From assembly GCF_000176175.1 (NCBI RefSeq), contig NZ_ACZP01000013.1:823695-887694 (forward strand): a DNA stretch of 64,000 nt, read 5' to 3'. The notes below the pieces were generated by a model. That model saw only the letters and a list, made by a program, of their open reading frames with translations, had not been told where the DNA came from and ran no database searches. This DNA comes from Vibrio furnissii CIP 102972 (GTDB lineage Bacteria; Pseudomonadota; Gammaproteobacteria; Enterobacterales; Vibrionaceae). Positions 26,477 through 35,499 of the stretch are shown piece after piece (position 1 is the stretch's first letter; each line of letters starts with the position of its first letter). Made by a program: the position numbers and the translations under genes.

Positions 26477-27276
26477 CCCACCAGCCCTCCGCTAACCGCA
26501 ATGCCAGTGTGCAAGTACGCCAGCAACAACAAGTAGAGACTCAGTTCGATAATTTGTTGCGTGCCGCCCAAACAATCGCCAGTAAAACCGCCCAAGCGTT
26601 TCATCAGCCACTGTTTGAGCGCAACGCGAATGACCACGCACAGCGCAATGGCGCCCACCCAAACGTAGGCACTGAACCAAAGACAAGGAATTAGCCCCGT
26701 CACCAATAAGATCAGTAATTCATGGCGGCTTTGACGACTCGCCAGCGGCTTGGACTTGCTGCTATCGGGGTCAGAAACATAAGGCATGTCATAAATCAGT
26801 GAAGCTGCGACCGCGCGGCTTAGGGTATAACCCAGCAACCAAACGCTCACAAGCGACATCTGCTCCGCCAATGCACTCAAAAACAGAAATTTACCCAGCA
26901 GCGCCATCACCAGTGCCGACGCACCATACGTACCAATGCGGCTGTCTTTCATGATGATCAAGCGGCGCTCGACGGTCATGCCACCGCCGATGCCATCTGC
27001 CATGTCCGTTAAGCCATCTTCATGAAACGCTCCAGTCAGCAGCAAGCTCACGACCATGGTCAAAAAAACGCTGATCGCCGGCGAAAACAGATGACTCAGC
27101 AGCACGTACACCAGCGCACAAATGCCGCCCAATAACACGCCCACCAGCGCAAAATAACGGCCCGCTTGATTCATACGTTCACTGCTATAAGGCAATGACG
27201 CCGGTACCGGCAAGCGTGAGAAAAAGCTCACCGCCAGTAAAAAGAGTTGCCATTGATACAAAAGCGCCGCAGGCAT
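26473..27276 (-). CDS. cobS: Cobalamin synthase CobS (adenosylcobinamide-GDP ribazoletransferase)
   Basis: Polytopic inner-membrane enzyme that joins adenosylcobinamide-GDP to alpha-ribazole. It has 267 residues with about six membrane helices. Family motifs are SFFSRLPVP near the N-terminus, [18 protein letters not shown] (acidic catalytic motif) and [17 protein letters not shown] near the C-terminus. Start and stop overlap cobT (TAATG) and cobU (ATGA). Confidence 0.95.
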   Translation of the reverse strand: MPAALLYQWQLFLLAVSFFSRLPVPASLPYSSERMNQAGRYFALVGVLLGGICALVYVLLSHLFSPAISVFLTMVVSLLLTGAFHEDGLTDMADGIGGGMTVERRLIIMKDSRIGTYGASALVMALLGKFLFLSALAEQMSLVSVWLLGYTLSRAVAASLIYDMPYVSDPDSSKSKPLASRQSRHELLILLVTGLIPCLWFSAYVWVGAIALCVVIRVALKQWLMKRLGGFTGDCLGGTQQIIELSLYLLLLAYLHTGIAVSGGLVG

Positions 27277-28304
27277 TACACCGTCACTCCCGCTTCGGCA
27301 AAACTTGCCATGGTGTTATAAAACTCCGCCGCAGCGCGCAGCAGCGGGACGGCCAAGACCGCGCCGGTTCCTTCGCCAAGGCGCAATCCCAAATCCAGCA
27401 GCGGCTCGGCATCTAACAAATCCAGAACTGCGCGATGACCCGATTCGTGTGAGCGATGCGCAAAAATCATGACATCACGCGCCTTCGGCTCCAGCAACGT
27501 GGCCACATACGCGGCGACCGTCACGATAAAACCATCGACCAGCACAGGCGTATTGCGGCGTGATGCGCCCAAGAACGCACCCACCATTTGGACGATTTCA
27601 AAGCCGCCCACTTCCGCCAATATAGCTTCCACATCAAGGCCGTCGCAGCGCGCAACCGCCTGCGCCACCAACTGACGCTTTTTCTCAAACTGCTGCTCAG
27701 AAATCCCGGTGCCCATCCCCACACATTGCTCAGCAGACAACCCACTCAGCGCCGCCAGCAACGCCGCCGCACTGCTGGTATTGGCAATGCCCATCTCACC
27801 AAACATCACCAGATTGGACCCGCCATCAATGACGCGTTCGGTCAGATCCTGCCCCAGCGCCAACCCTTGCGTGACCTGCTCAGCGCTCATTGCCGCCTGA
27901 TGAGCAAAGTTTTCGGTGCGCTCCCCTAAACGCTGCACCACGAAGTCCGGATGTTGCGCGTCGATGGGCAGCAGAATACCGGTATCCACTACTTTCATTG
28001 CCACTTGGTTGGCACGACAAAAACAGTTGATGGCGGCACCACCAGCGAGGAAATTGAGCACCATTTGCTGCGTCACCGCACTCGGCGCAATGCTGACGCC
28101 TTCATCGGCGATGCCATGATCGCCCGCAAACACCAACACCGTTGGTTGCTCTATCGCAATGTGCGTGACGGCGCTGCTTTGGCCTTGGCTTTGAATCAAG
28201 GCCAATTGATAAGCCACCTGCTCCAGTTGTCCTAAAGCACCAAGCGGCTTGGTTTTTTGGTCGATACGCTGCGTGATGGCATCGTGGAATGAACGGTCTA
28301 ACAT
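27276..28304 (-). CDS. cobT: Nicotinate-nucleotide--dimethylbenzimidazole phosphoribosyltransferase CobT
   Basis: Activates the lower ligand dimethylbenzimidazole to alpha-ribazole phosphate. Motifs include [37 protein letters not shown] and [20 protein letters not shown], which carries the catalytic Glu. The ATG at 28304 is chosen (AGGA 8 bases upstream; 342 residues, family length). An upstream in-frame start at 28376 would overlap the flavin reductase. No de novo corrin-ring genes are seen nearby, so this operon fits cobinamide salvage. Confidence 0.94.
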   Translation of the reverse strand: MLDRSFHDAITQRIDQKTKPLGALGQLEQVAYQLALIQSQGQSSAVTHIAIEQPTVLVFAGDHGIADEGVSIAPSAVTQQMVLNFLAGGAAINCFCRANQVAMKVVDTGILLPIDAQHPDFVVQRLGERTENFAHQAAMSAEQVTQGLALGQDLTERVIDGGSNLVMFGEMGIANTSSAAALLAALSGLSAEQCVGMGTGISEQQFEKKRQLVAQAVARCDGLDVEAILAEVGGFEIVQMVGAFLGASRRNTPVLVDGFIVTVAAYVATLLEPKARDVMIFAHRSHESGHRAVLDLLDAEPLLDLGLRLGEGTGAVLAVPLLRAAAEFYNTMASFAEAGVTV

Positions 28305-28317
28305 GAAAATGTCCTGA

Positions 28318-28929
28318 TTAGTGTGGGCGTTGAATGGTAAAAGTTTTTTCGAGCGTGGCGTATTCGCCGCCGCCAAGACGAGACAGCGGATCCAGCGTCA
28401 ACGCATCCACTGTCAGGCGATCGTCCTGCACGTTGAGGATGCGGTCATCGAGATACACCTGTTCGACCTTAGCAAACAGCAGCGTTTGTGGGGTCGCGCC
28501 TATCTCCTGCATTTCATAAAGTGTGCAGCCAAATGCCACCGGACATGCTGTGACGCGCGGAAGCGGAAAACCGTCGAAATCACTCAGTTCAATCCCGTTC
28601 GCCGTCACTTCCGATTCACCGTGGTCAAGTGTCGCAGCCGTTTGAGTGACGGCTTCCGCGAGGCCAACATCCGCAATGTGAATCACCAATTGGCCTCTTG
28701 CTTTGGCGTTGCGTGCGGTGTCTTTCACCTCGCCAGACGGCTTTTTGCCAATCGAAATCATCAGCAGCGGCGGATGACTCGACACCGCGGTAAAGTAAGA
28801 AAAAGGGGCAAGATTGAAGTTTTGGTCGGCCGATTCGGTCAACACCCAAGCGATGGGACGAGGAACGACCGTTTGTGTCATCAGATGGTAGATCGCCGAA
28901 GGATCCCACTGGCTGAAATCAATATACAT
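28318..28929 (-). CDS. Flavin reductase-like FMN-binding protein
   Basis: A 203-residue split-barrel FMN-binding protein of the flavin reductase/DIM6-NtaB type. Family pattern [38 protein letters not shown] and [10 protein letters not shown]. It lies 13 bp upstream of cobT on the same strand and is probably the first gene of the cob operon. A role in supplying reduced flavin for cobalt reduction or lower-ligand chemistry is possible but inferred only from position; it does not look like BluB. The ATG at 28929 has GGA eight bases upstream. Confidence 0.85.
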   Translation of the reverse strand: MYIDFSQWDPSAIYHLMTQTVVPRPIAWVLTESADQNFNLAPFSYFTAVSSHPPLLMISIGKKPSGEVKDTARNAKARGQLVIHIADVGLAEAVTQTAATLDHGESEVTANGIELSDFDGFPLPRVTACPVAFGCTLYEMQEIGATPQTLLFAKVEQVYLDDRILNVQDDRLTVDALTLDPLSRLGGGEYATLEKTFTIQRPH

Positions 28930-29159
28930 GAGCTAGTCCGTAAGCTGGCAATGAGAGGAACGTGAATTCGTTTTGCAGTCTACCCGCAAACGATCTTGGA
29001 TACCAAACTTTGCCGCTGCGTTGCGTGCATTTGCCGAAATGACGCTCAATAGATTGGCAAGTGCAGGTAAGCCATTGATCAATTTATACACTATACTTTT
29101 GGTACAGATGATGCAGGGCTGCACTATCATCCGCGATAACTCACAGCAAAGGAGACGTT

Positions 29160-29249
29160 ATGTTTGCTAATCAACGATCGCCAAAACAGAAACCGGCAAA
29201 ATCGTCGGGAAACAAAAAGCACAATCAAATCCCATTGTCGCTCACCTGA
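29160..29249 (+). CDS. Candidate 29-residue basic small protein
   Basis: A very short gene-like unit: AAAGGAGACGTT ribosome-binding site, then an ATG opening 29 codons rich in Lys, Arg, Asn, Gln and Ser (start MFANQRSPKQKPAK), stop TGA at 29247-29249, then a Rho-independent terminator 18 bp later. A -10-like TATACT lies at 29092-29097. No hydrophobic segment. The complete set of signals is the reason for the call. Function unknown; a nucleic-acid-binding peptide would fit the composition. Confidence 0.55.
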   Translation: MFANQRSPKQKPAKSSGNKKHNQIPLSLT

Positions 29250-29266
29250 TGTATCATTCACCGAAC

Positions 29267-29292
29267 AAGACCTCGCTTCGCGGGGTCTTTTT
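29267..29292 (+). terminator. Rho-independent terminator
   Basis: AAGACCTCGC-TTC-GCGGGGTCTTTTT: stem with a single G·T pair and a T5 tail, directly after the small ORF at 29160-29249. Confidence 0.85.
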
Positions 29293-29344
29293 ACGACAAT
29301 ATTGAATAAGACGATAGCGAATAAGACGATAGCGAAAGAATAGC

Positions 29345-30028
29345 ATGACAACTTCCTCCTCCACCCACGTGATCATCGCCGGTGCCAGCGGCCTTGTCGG
29401 TTCATGTGCACTCCACCAGTTATTGGCAACGCCTGCGATTGATGGCGTGTACGCGCTCACGCGAAAACCCTTAGCGAGCCATGAAAAACTCACCGCAATA
29501 TGCGATAGCGAACTTGGCATCAAGCAGTGGGATGAGCAGCACATTGCGCCCAATTATGGCGTGATTGCGCTGGGCACAACACGCAAACAAGCAGGTTCTC
29601 AAGCCGGATTAGAAGCGGTCGATTACCACTTGGTTTGCCAGGTTGCTCAAACCATGAAAACCATCGGTGTAAAACGTTTGGCGGTGGTGTCGAGCTATGG
29701 CGCGCACCCACGCTCGCGATCTCATTACCTACGCTGCAAGGGCAAGATGGAAGAAGCCATTCGCCAAATGGGCTTTGAACACGTCACGTTTGTTCGCCCC
29801 GGCCCGTTGGTGGGTGAACGTCAGGTCGTCAGACCCGATGAAATTTGGTTGCAACGCGTGATGAAAATCGGGCAATACCTACTGTGGGGCACACTGAAAA
29901 ACCTGATCCCGATTCGCGCCGAAGCGGTCGCCCAAGCGCTGCTCTACAATGTATTTGATCGCCGCGCTCCGGCCGTATCCGTTTTGCACACCACCGACAT
30001 GCAGCGTCTGCTGAAGAATTATCACTGA
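29345..30028 (+). CDS. NAD(P)-binding, NmrA/HTATIP2-like oxidoreductase
   Basis: A 227-residue short Rossmann-fold protein. N-terminal dinucleotide-binding motif VIIAGASGLVGSCAL (GxxGxxG), then VKRLAVVSSYGAHPRSRSHYLRCKGKMEEAI with the Ser-Tyr-Lys type arrangement, and TFVRPGPLVGER. It resembles the HTATIP2/TIP30-like group of atypical SDR proteins. Substrate unknown. Two 15-bp direct repeats (GAATAAGACGATAGC, in 29304-29334) stand just before the ATG. Transcribed alone; no linked partner apparent. Confidence 0.8.
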   Translation: MTTSSSTHVIIAGASGLVGSCALHQLLATPAIDGVYALTRKPLASHEKLTAICDSELGIKQWDEQHIAPNYGVIALGTTRKQAGSQAGLEAVDYHLVCQVAQTMKTIGVKRLAVVSSYGAHPRSRSHYLRCKGKMEEAIRQMGFEHVTFVRPGPLVGERQVVRPDEIWLQRVMKIGQYLLWGTLKNLIPIRAEAVAQALLYNVFDRRAPAVSVLHTTDMQRLLKNYH

Positions 30029-30079
30029 AACGAATATTTCACCATCGAATCGACAATAATTTGTACAACACCCTGCATT

Positions 30080-30142
30080 CATAACGTTTCGTTCTAAATA
30101 ATGCTGTTTTTATATTTTCTATTCAGCATATGAAACGTTATG
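30080..30142. promoter_or_regulatory. Nested inverted repeat upstream of tcyP
   Basis: Outer 11-bp arms CATAACGTTTC (30080-30090) and GAAACGTTATG (30132-30142) enclose an inner pair ATGCTG (30101-30106) and CAGCAT (30124-30129). It lies 88 bp before the tcyP start. It could be a pair of operator half-sites looped by a regulator, or an RNA hairpin if transcription starts upstream. Confidence 0.5.
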
Positions 30143-30229
30143 GTGCTCCCTAGATATATTCCTACTTTTTCGATATCGCGGACGGTTTCCCGCCAAGTCG
30201 ATATCCACCCGTTTTAAGGATTCTCAATT

Positions 30230-31615
30230 ATGTCAGTTGCAGCTATCGCATCGATTGCGGTATTTGTCGGCATTCTGTTCTTCTTATTTGGACAACAGAA
30301 AAAAGCCTACACCCTTTCTCGTCTTGTGTTGCTCGGTTTAGTGCTGGGCAGTGCGTTCGGTTTAGCACTTCAGCTTATCTTTGGTGAAGGCAGCTATGTC
30401 ATCGGTGAAACCCTATCTTGGGTCGCGATTGTCGGCAATGGTTACGTTGGCCTGCTGAAAATGGTTATCATGCCGTTGGTCTTGGTGTCGATGATTTCTG
30501 CCGTGGTGAAGCTGGATAAAAACGGGTCACTGGGTAAAATTTCCGGCCTAACGATTGCCATTTTGCTGTTGACCACCGCCATTGCAGCGCTGATCGGTAT
30601 TCTGGTCACCCAAGCATTTGGCCTAACGTCTGCGGGCCTGACGGAAGGTGCGCGTGAAACCGCTCGCATTGCCGTGCTGCAAAGCCGCGCGTCTACCGTC
30701 GCTGACCTGACCATTCCGCAAATGCTGCTGAGCTTTATTCCTACTAACCCATTTGCAGATTTGACCGGTTCACGTTCAACATCAATCATCGCCGTGGTGA
30801 TCTTCGGCGTGCTCGTTGGCATTGCTGCTCGCAAAGTGATGATTGAAAAAGAGCAACTAGAAGCACCTATCCGCACGTTTGTCGACGCGATTCAATCGAT
30901 CGTCATGCGTTTGGTGAAAATGATCATGGCGCTGACGCCTTACGGTATCGCTGCGCTGATGGCAAAAGTGGTCGCAACCTCAAGCGCTGCTGACATCCTG
31001 AACCTGCTGGGCTTTATCGTGGCGTCGTACGTTGCCATCGCCCTGATGTTTGTCGTTCACGGCGTACTGGTGTCATTTGTGGGCGTGAATCCAAAAACTT
31101 ACTTCCAGAAAGTTTGGCCTGTACTGACGTTCGCGTTCACCTCGCGCAGCTCAGCGGCAACCATTCCACTGAACGTGGAAGCGCAAATCACCAAACTGAA
31201 CGTGTCACCAGCGATCGCGAACCTGTCAGCATCCTTTGGTGCAACGATTGGTCAGAACGGTTGTGCAGGCATCTACCCTGCGATGCTGGCTGTGATGGTT
31301 GCACCCACCATGGGCATCAACCCGCTGGACATTCAGTTCATTCTGTCACTGATTGCCATCATCGCGATCAGCTCATTTGGTATCGCGGGTGTCGGCGGTG
31401 GCGCTACTTTCGCAGCTCTGATTGTGCTGCCAGCCATGGGCCTACCGGTCACGATTGCTGCGCTGCTCATCTCGATCGAGCCATTGATTGATATGGCACG
31501 TACCGCGCTCAACGTGTCCGGTTCAATGACTGCAGGCACCATCACCAGCCGCATTTTGAACCAAACTGCCGAGAATTCAGCAGACGCAGAAGCCGCGCAA
31601 GAAGCAACGGCCTAA
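30230..31615 (+). CDS. tcyP: L-cystine transporter TcyP (DAACS family)
   Basis: Sodium- or proton-coupled symporter of the dicarboxylate/amino acid:cation symporter family, closest by eye to TcyP/YdjN cystine transporters. It has 461 residues with about eight helices and re-entrant loops: GNGYVGLLKMVIMPLVLVSM, AFTSRSSAATIPLNVEAQ (serine-rich substrate loop) and SFGATIGQNGCAGIYPAMLA. It has its own long 5' region with an inverted repeat and a strong terminator after it. Regulation by sulfur status is plausible but no CysB site was identified. Confidence 0.88.
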   Translation: MSVAAIASIAVFVGILFFLFGQQKKAYTLSRLVLLGLVLGSAFGLALQLIFGEGSYVIGETLSWVAIVGNGYVGLLKMVIMPLVLVSMISAVVKLDKNGSLGKISGLTIAILLLTTAIAALIGILVTQAFGLTSAGLTEGARETARIAVLQSRASTVADLTIPQMLLSFIPTNPFADLTGSRSTSIIAVVIFGVLVGIAARKVMIEKEQLEAPIRTFVDAIQSIVMRLVKMIMALTPYGIAALMAKVVATSSAADILNLLGFIVASYVAIALMFVVHGVLVSFVGVNPKTYFQKVWPVLTFAFTSRSSAATIPLNVEAQITKLNVSPAIANLSASFGATIGQNGCAGIYPAMLAVMVAPTMGINPLDIQFILSLIAIIAISSFGIAGVGGGATFAALIVLPAMGLPVTIAALLISIEPLIDMARTALNVSGSMTAGTITSRILNQTAENSADAEAAQEATA

Positions 31616-31635
31616 GCCGCCATCATGAATCATCC

Positions 31636-31664
31636 AAAGCCGACGCTCAAACGTCGGCTTTTTT
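31636..31664 (+). terminator. Rho-independent terminator of tcyP
   Basis: AAAGCCGACG-CTCAAA-CGTCGGCTTTTTT, 20 bp after the stop. Confidence 0.92.
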
Positions 31665-31778
31665 GTTGCATCACTGACCGAACATAGCCTGCCGCCGGGT
31701 TTCGAGATTGCCATGTCCAGTGCGGAATGTTCTAATAACCGTTCAATAATTTTTAAATCAGCGACTTGGTAAACAAAC

Positions 31779-33200
31779 ATGCAGCAACAGCAGCCCACTT
31801 ATTTTTTCTTTGACTATGAGACGTGGGGCACCAGCCCGGCCAAAGACCGTCCGAGTCAGTTTGCTGGTGTGCGCACAGACATGGAGTTCAATATCATCGG
31901 TGAGCCGTTGGTGATTTACTGCCAATTGCCATCGGATTACCTGCCGGCGCCAGAAGCCGCGCTGATTACTGGCATCATTCCGCAAAAAGCAATGGCGCAA
32001 GGGCTGCCTGAGCCCGAATTCATCGCCAAAATTCACGCCGAGTTATCGACACCAAACACCACAAGCCTTGGGTACAACAGCATTCGTTTTGATGATGAAG
32101 TCACCCGCTACACCTGTTATCGCAACTTCCTTGACCCGTATGCTTGGAGCTGGCAAAACGGCAACTCCCGCTGGGATTTACTGGATGTGATGCGAGCATG
32201 CCACGCATTGCGCCCGGAAGGTGTGGTGTGGCCAGAAAACGACGAAGGGTTTACCAGCTTCAAACTGGAGCATTTGTCAAAAGCCAACGGCATTGAGCAC
32301 GAAAATGCGCACGATGCGATGGCCGATGTGATTGCGACGATTGAACTGGCGAAAAAAGTCAAAGCCGCGCAACCCAAGCTGTTTGAGTATTTCTTCTCGA
32401 TGCGTCATAAACGCAAGCTCAATGAGCTGATTGATATTGTCAACATGACGCCGCTGATGCATGTCTCTGGCATGCTGGGCCGTGAATGCCAATACACCAG
32501 TTGGATTGTGCCGATTGCTTGGCACCCGACCAACCAAAACGCGGTCATTGTGGTGGATTTAGCCAAAGACCCGCAGCCGCTGCTCGATTTGGATGTGGAA
32601 TCACTGCACGCGCGTTTATACACTCGTCATGACGATTTAGCGCCGGATGAATTGCCTGTGCCCGTCAAGCTGGTTCATCTCAACAAGTGTCCGATTCTGG
32701 CTCCAGCAAAAACGCTCACCGCCGAAAATGCCGCCACCATCGGCATCGACCGCGAACTGTGCTTGGCCAACTTGGCACGCATTCGTCAGTCTCCCGATAT
32801 TCGCGAAAAACTGGCGGCGCTGTTTAGCATTGAGCGCGAATTTGAAGCCTCGAATGATGTGGATACGCAGCTCTATGACGGATTCTTCTCCCCTGCAGAT
32901 AAAGCTGCGATGGAAATTATTCGTTCTACGAACCCTGAACTGCTCGGTGAGTTGGATATCACGTTCAGCGACAAACGCATTGACCCCCTGCTGTTTCGTT
33001 ACCGCGCGCGCAACTTCCCGTGGACGCTCGACGACGAAGAGCAACGCCGCTGGGCGAACCATTGTCGCGATTACTACGAAACACATCTGCCCGATTACAT
33101 GTTGAACCTGGAAAATCTGGTGCATGAACATGAAAGTGATGAAAAGAAAATCGCGATTCTCAAATCCGTTTACCAATACGTAGAGAAGCTAGCCTCTTAG
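31779..33200 (+). CDS. sbcB: Exodeoxyribonuclease I
   Basis: Single-strand-specific 3'-5' DNA exonuclease (ExoI/SbcB) acting in recombination and mismatch repair. It has 473 residues, as in E. coli. DEDDh exonuclease motifs: FFDYETWGTSP (residues ~9-19), LGYNSIRFDDEVTRY and ENAHDAMADVIAT. The C-terminal half carries the ExoI SH3-like and helical domains. A single-gene unit between tcyP and the LrgA-type gene. Confidence 0.95.
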   Translation: MQQQQPTYFFFDYETWGTSPAKDRPSQFAGVRTDMEFNIIGEPLVIYCQLPSDYLPAPEAALITGIIPQKAMAQGLPEPEFIAKIHAELSTPNTTSLGYNSIRFDDEVTRYTCYRNFLDPYAWSWQNGNSRWDLLDVMRACHALRPEGVVWPENDEGFTSFKLEHLSKANGIEHENAHDAMADVIATIELAKKVKAAQPKLFEYFFSMRHKRKLNELIDIVNMTPLMHVSGMLGRECQYTSWIVPIAWHPTNQNAVIVVDLAKDPQPLLDLDVESLHARLYTRHDDLAPDELPVPVKLVHLNKCPILAPAKTLTAENAATIGIDRELCLANLARIRQSPDIREKLAALFSIEREFEASNDVDTQLYDGFFSPADKAAMEIIRSTNPELLGELDITFSDKRIDPLLFRYRARNFPWTLDDEEQRRWANHCRDYYETHLPDYMLNLENLVHEHESDEKKIAILKSVYQYVEKLAS

Positions 33201-33240
33201 TTTCTGAGTTTATTTGATTGCAATTACGGCTGACATTCTC

Positions 33241-33615
33241 ATGGTAAAAACCATCGCACAATATGTGGTCTCAATCGGGTTGATCTTCCTGTGCCTGCTG
33301 GCCGGTGTGAACCTGCAAAGCTGGCTCGGCGTGTCCGTTCCTGGCAGCATCATCGGCATGCTGATTCTGTTCTCCTTGTTGGCAAGTGGCCTCGTTCCCG
33401 TGGAATGGGTCAAGCCCGGAGCCAATCTGTTCATTCGCTACATGGTGCTGCTGTTTGTGCCGGTCAGTGTGGGCTTGATGGCACATTTTGATATGTTGGT
33501 CGCCAATGCGTGGACCATCATTGCCAGCGCCATTGGCGGCACCACTTTGGTGATTGTCACGCTTGGTGTCTGCTTGGATCGTTTTCTCAAGCGAGGTAAG
33601 AAATCATGTGGTTGA
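33241..33615 (+). CDS. CidA/LrgA-family membrane protein (YohJ-like)
   Basis: Small inner-membrane protein, about 124 residues with four hydrophobic helices ([73 protein letters not shown]). The family is holin-like in Gram-positive bacteria and may take part in metabolite export or murein control. The ATG at 33241 is preferred over a TTG at 33214. It overlaps the LrgB-type gene by 10 bp, as in yohJK of E. coli. Confidence 0.88.
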   Translation: MVKTIAQYVVSIGLIFLCLLAGVNLQSWLGVSVPGSIIGMLILFSLLASGLVPVEWVKPGANLFIRYMVLLFVPVSVGLMAHFDMLVANAWTIIASAIGGTTLVIVTLGVCLDRFLKRGKKSCG

Positions 33616-34286
33616 TTGTCACCCTCATCGTCTTTTTCTTCGCTCGTTGGGTGGCGAAGAAAGGCAATTCACCGTTCTTGAATCCTTTGCTGATTTGTAT
33701 CGCGATCATCATTCCGGTGCTGATGTACCTGAAGGTGCCGTTTGAAACCTACTATGCCGACAACAAATGGTTGAGCGACTTGCTACAACCCGCCGTGGTG
33801 GCACTCGCCTATCCACTGTATGAGCAACTGCCTCAGATCCGTGCCAACTGGCGTTTGGTGATGTTGGCCTGTGGCGTGGGCAGTGTGATGTCGATGTTGA
33901 CCGCCAGCTTGATCGCGGTGAGCATGAAAGCTGAAATCAGCTTGATCGCCGCCTTGATGGGCAAATCCGTCACCACACCGATTGCCATGGAAGTCGCCAG
34001 TAACCTTGGCGGTGAGCCAGCGGTGGCCGCCATTCTGGTACTCATGGTTGGTTTGTTTGGCGCGATTCTCGCCTACCCCATTTACAAAGTGCTCAACGTG
34101 ACACACCCGATTGCTCGCGGCCTGACGATGGGCACCGTGTCCCACGCATTAGGCACCGCCAGCTGCACAGAAAGAGACCCGCGCGATGCGGCCTTCAGTT
34201 CTCTGGCGCTGGTGCTGTGCGGCGTCATCACCTCGATTCTCGCACCAAGCCTATTTGGATTCGCGATCTGGCTCTCCGCCCTCTAA
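33606..34286 (+). CDS. CidB/LrgB-family membrane protein (YohK-like)
   Basis: A 226-residue polytopic inner-membrane protein. Conserved segments [58 protein letters not shown] and [12 protein letters not shown] are diagnostic of the LrgB family. It pairs with the LrgA-type gene upstream (10-bp overlap). Family members in plants and bacteria have been linked to glycolate/lactate or pyruvate export; the substrate here is unknown. Confidence 0.9.
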   Translation: MWLIVTLIVFFFARWVAKKGNSPFLNPLLICIAIIIPVLMYLKVPFETYYADNKWLSDLLQPAVVALAYPLYEQLPQIRANWRLVMLACGVGSVMSMLTASLIAVSMKAEISLIAALMGKSVTTPIAMEVASNLGGEPAVAAILVLMVGLFGAILAYPIYKVLNVTHPIARGLTMGTVSHALGTASCTERDPRDAAFSSLALVLCGVITSILAPSLFGFAIWLSAL

Positions 34287-34310
34287 ACTCATGGAAACTT
34301 TGTGGCCTCT

Positions 34311-34337
34311 GTCGATGATCGTGACGCGATCATCGAC
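34311..34337 (+). terminator. Hairpin after the LrgB-type gene
   Basis: Perfect 11-bp stem GTCGATGATCG (34311-34321) / CGATCATCGAC (34327-34337), 5-base loop, no T-run. Position suggests transcript 3'-end formation before the cdd promoter. Confidence 0.55.
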
Positions 34338-34374
34338 GGACTTCACTCTTTCGCCTTGTGCAATCGATGACATG

Positions 34375-34439
34375 TGTGACATCACTCTAATTATGAAAAC
34401 TGAAATGTCGTTGCATTCATTTATGTGACAAAAATCTCA
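34375..34439 (+). promoter_or_regulatory. CRP-CytR type promoter region of cdd
   Basis: Two CRP-like sites, TGTGA-CATCAC-TCTAA (34375-34390, weak second half) and TGTGA-CAAAAA-TCTCA (34424-34439, 9 of 10), flank GTTGCATT (34410-34417), the CytR recognition octamer. A -10-like TAAAAT at 34460-34465 places the proximal CRP site close to -41. This matches the CytR/CRP architecture of E. coli nucleoside genes. Confidence 0.6.
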
Positions 34440-34494
34440 GTAAAGCTGCATCGGTTGCCTAAAATGAAGTTCAATACATTATTAAGGATTCTTT

Positions 34495-35382
34495 ATGAAA
34501 AGCCGTATTGAACAGGCGCTAGCGGGCATGCCGAAGCCAATCGCAGAGTTTCTGACTCCGATCACCTTGGCTGATGATTTTGACGCTACCCTTTCTCCCG
34601 ACCAGTTCAACCAACTGCTTTCCATTTCGGAAATGAGTGATGCTGATCTGCGTGTGACTTTGCTTCCTTTGGCAGCGGCCTACGCCTATGTGCCTATCTC
34701 CAAGTTTTATGTCGGCGCCATCGTGCGTGGCCTGTCGGGTCGCCTCTACTTCGGCGGCAACATGGAGTTTTCTGGGGTGCAACTGGGTCAAACCATTCAC
34801 GCTGAACAAGCGGCCATCAGCCATGCTTGGATGAAGGGCGAAGAAGGTTTGGCGGATATTACCGTTAACTACAGCCCATGTGGTCACTGCCGTCAGTTCA
34901 TGAATGAATTGAACACATCGAAAACGCTGTCAATTCAACTGCCACAACGTGAAGAAAAGTCGTTGCAATACTACCTGCCAGAATCGTTTGGCCCAGCAGA
35001 TTTAGGCATTGAATCGGCGCTGATGGCCAACGTCAATCATGGCAAAACCAGCGACGATGAAGAACCATTGGTGCAGCAAGCACTAGTTGCCCTGAACCGC
35101 AGCCACGCGCCATACACCGCCAACCTGAGCGGCGTAGCGCTGCAAACCACCAGCGGTCAGCAATATCTGGGTGCGTACGCAGAAAATGCGGCGTTCAACC
35201 CAAGCTTGCCCCCATTGCAAGTGGCTTTGATTCAATTGCGCATGGCGGGTGAAACATTCGACACCATCGAAAGTGCCGCGCTGGCTGAAATGGCCGAAGG
35301 CAGCATCAGTCACTTGGCCGATACCCAATCCACACTGGAAGCCATTAATCCGGACATTCCACTGTCGTATCTGTCACTGTAA
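34495..35382 (+). CDS. cdd: Cytidine deaminase
   Basis: Zn-dependent hydrolase converting cytidine/deoxycytidine to uridine/deoxyuridine for salvage. It has 295 residues, matching the long E. coli-type enzyme with an active N-terminal and a degenerate C-terminal domain. Active site [13 protein letters not shown] (residues ~101-113) and [15 protein letters not shown] give the His, Glu and two Cys. AAGGAT precedes the ATG at 34495. The promoter carries CRP- and CytR-like sites and a Rho-independent terminator follows. Confidence 0.95.
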   Translation: MKSRIEQALAGMPKPIAEFLTPITLADDFDATLSPDQFNQLLSISEMSDADLRVTLLPLAAAYAYVPISKFYVGAIVRGLSGRLYFGGNMEFSGVQLGQTIHAEQAAISHAWMKGEEGLADITVNYSPCGHCRQFMNELNTSKTLSIQLPQREEKSLQYYLPESFGPADLGIESALMANVNHGKTSDDEEPLVQQALVALNRSHAPYTANLSGVALQTTSGQQYLGAYAENAAFNPSLPPLQVALIQLRMAGETFDTIESAALAEMAEGSISHLADTQSTLEAINPDIPLSYLSL

Positions 35383-35412
35383 CGCTCGGTGCCTCAAAGA
35401 ATGATCTCCACG

Positions 35413-35440
35413 AAAAAGCCAGACGCAGTCTGGCTTTTTC
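35413..35440 (+). terminator. Rho-independent terminator of cdd
   Basis: AAAAAGCCAGAC-GCA-GTCTGGCTTTTT stem-loop with A-run and T-run. Confidence 0.9.
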
Positions 35441-35499
35441 TTTTCGCTCTTACCTTTTTGCCGACGTTTCTTCGCCATTTCCCATCAACGTTCCCTCTT

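Noticed and set aside
28933..29130. 65-codon leftward frame directly before the flavin reductase gene
   Set aside because: Ends 3 bp before the next start, which is suggestive, but it has no clear ribosome-binding site or family resemblance, and it lies in the promoter region; left unannotated.
28930..29160. Cobalamin riboswitch upstream of the cob operon
   Set aside because: No B12-box-like conserved segment could be recognised by eye on the relevant strand; a covariance search would be needed to exclude it fully.
34311..34337. Operator palindrome
   Set aside because: The 11-bp arms sit 25 bp after the LrgB-type stop and more than 150 bp before cdd; transcript-end hairpin is the simpler reading.
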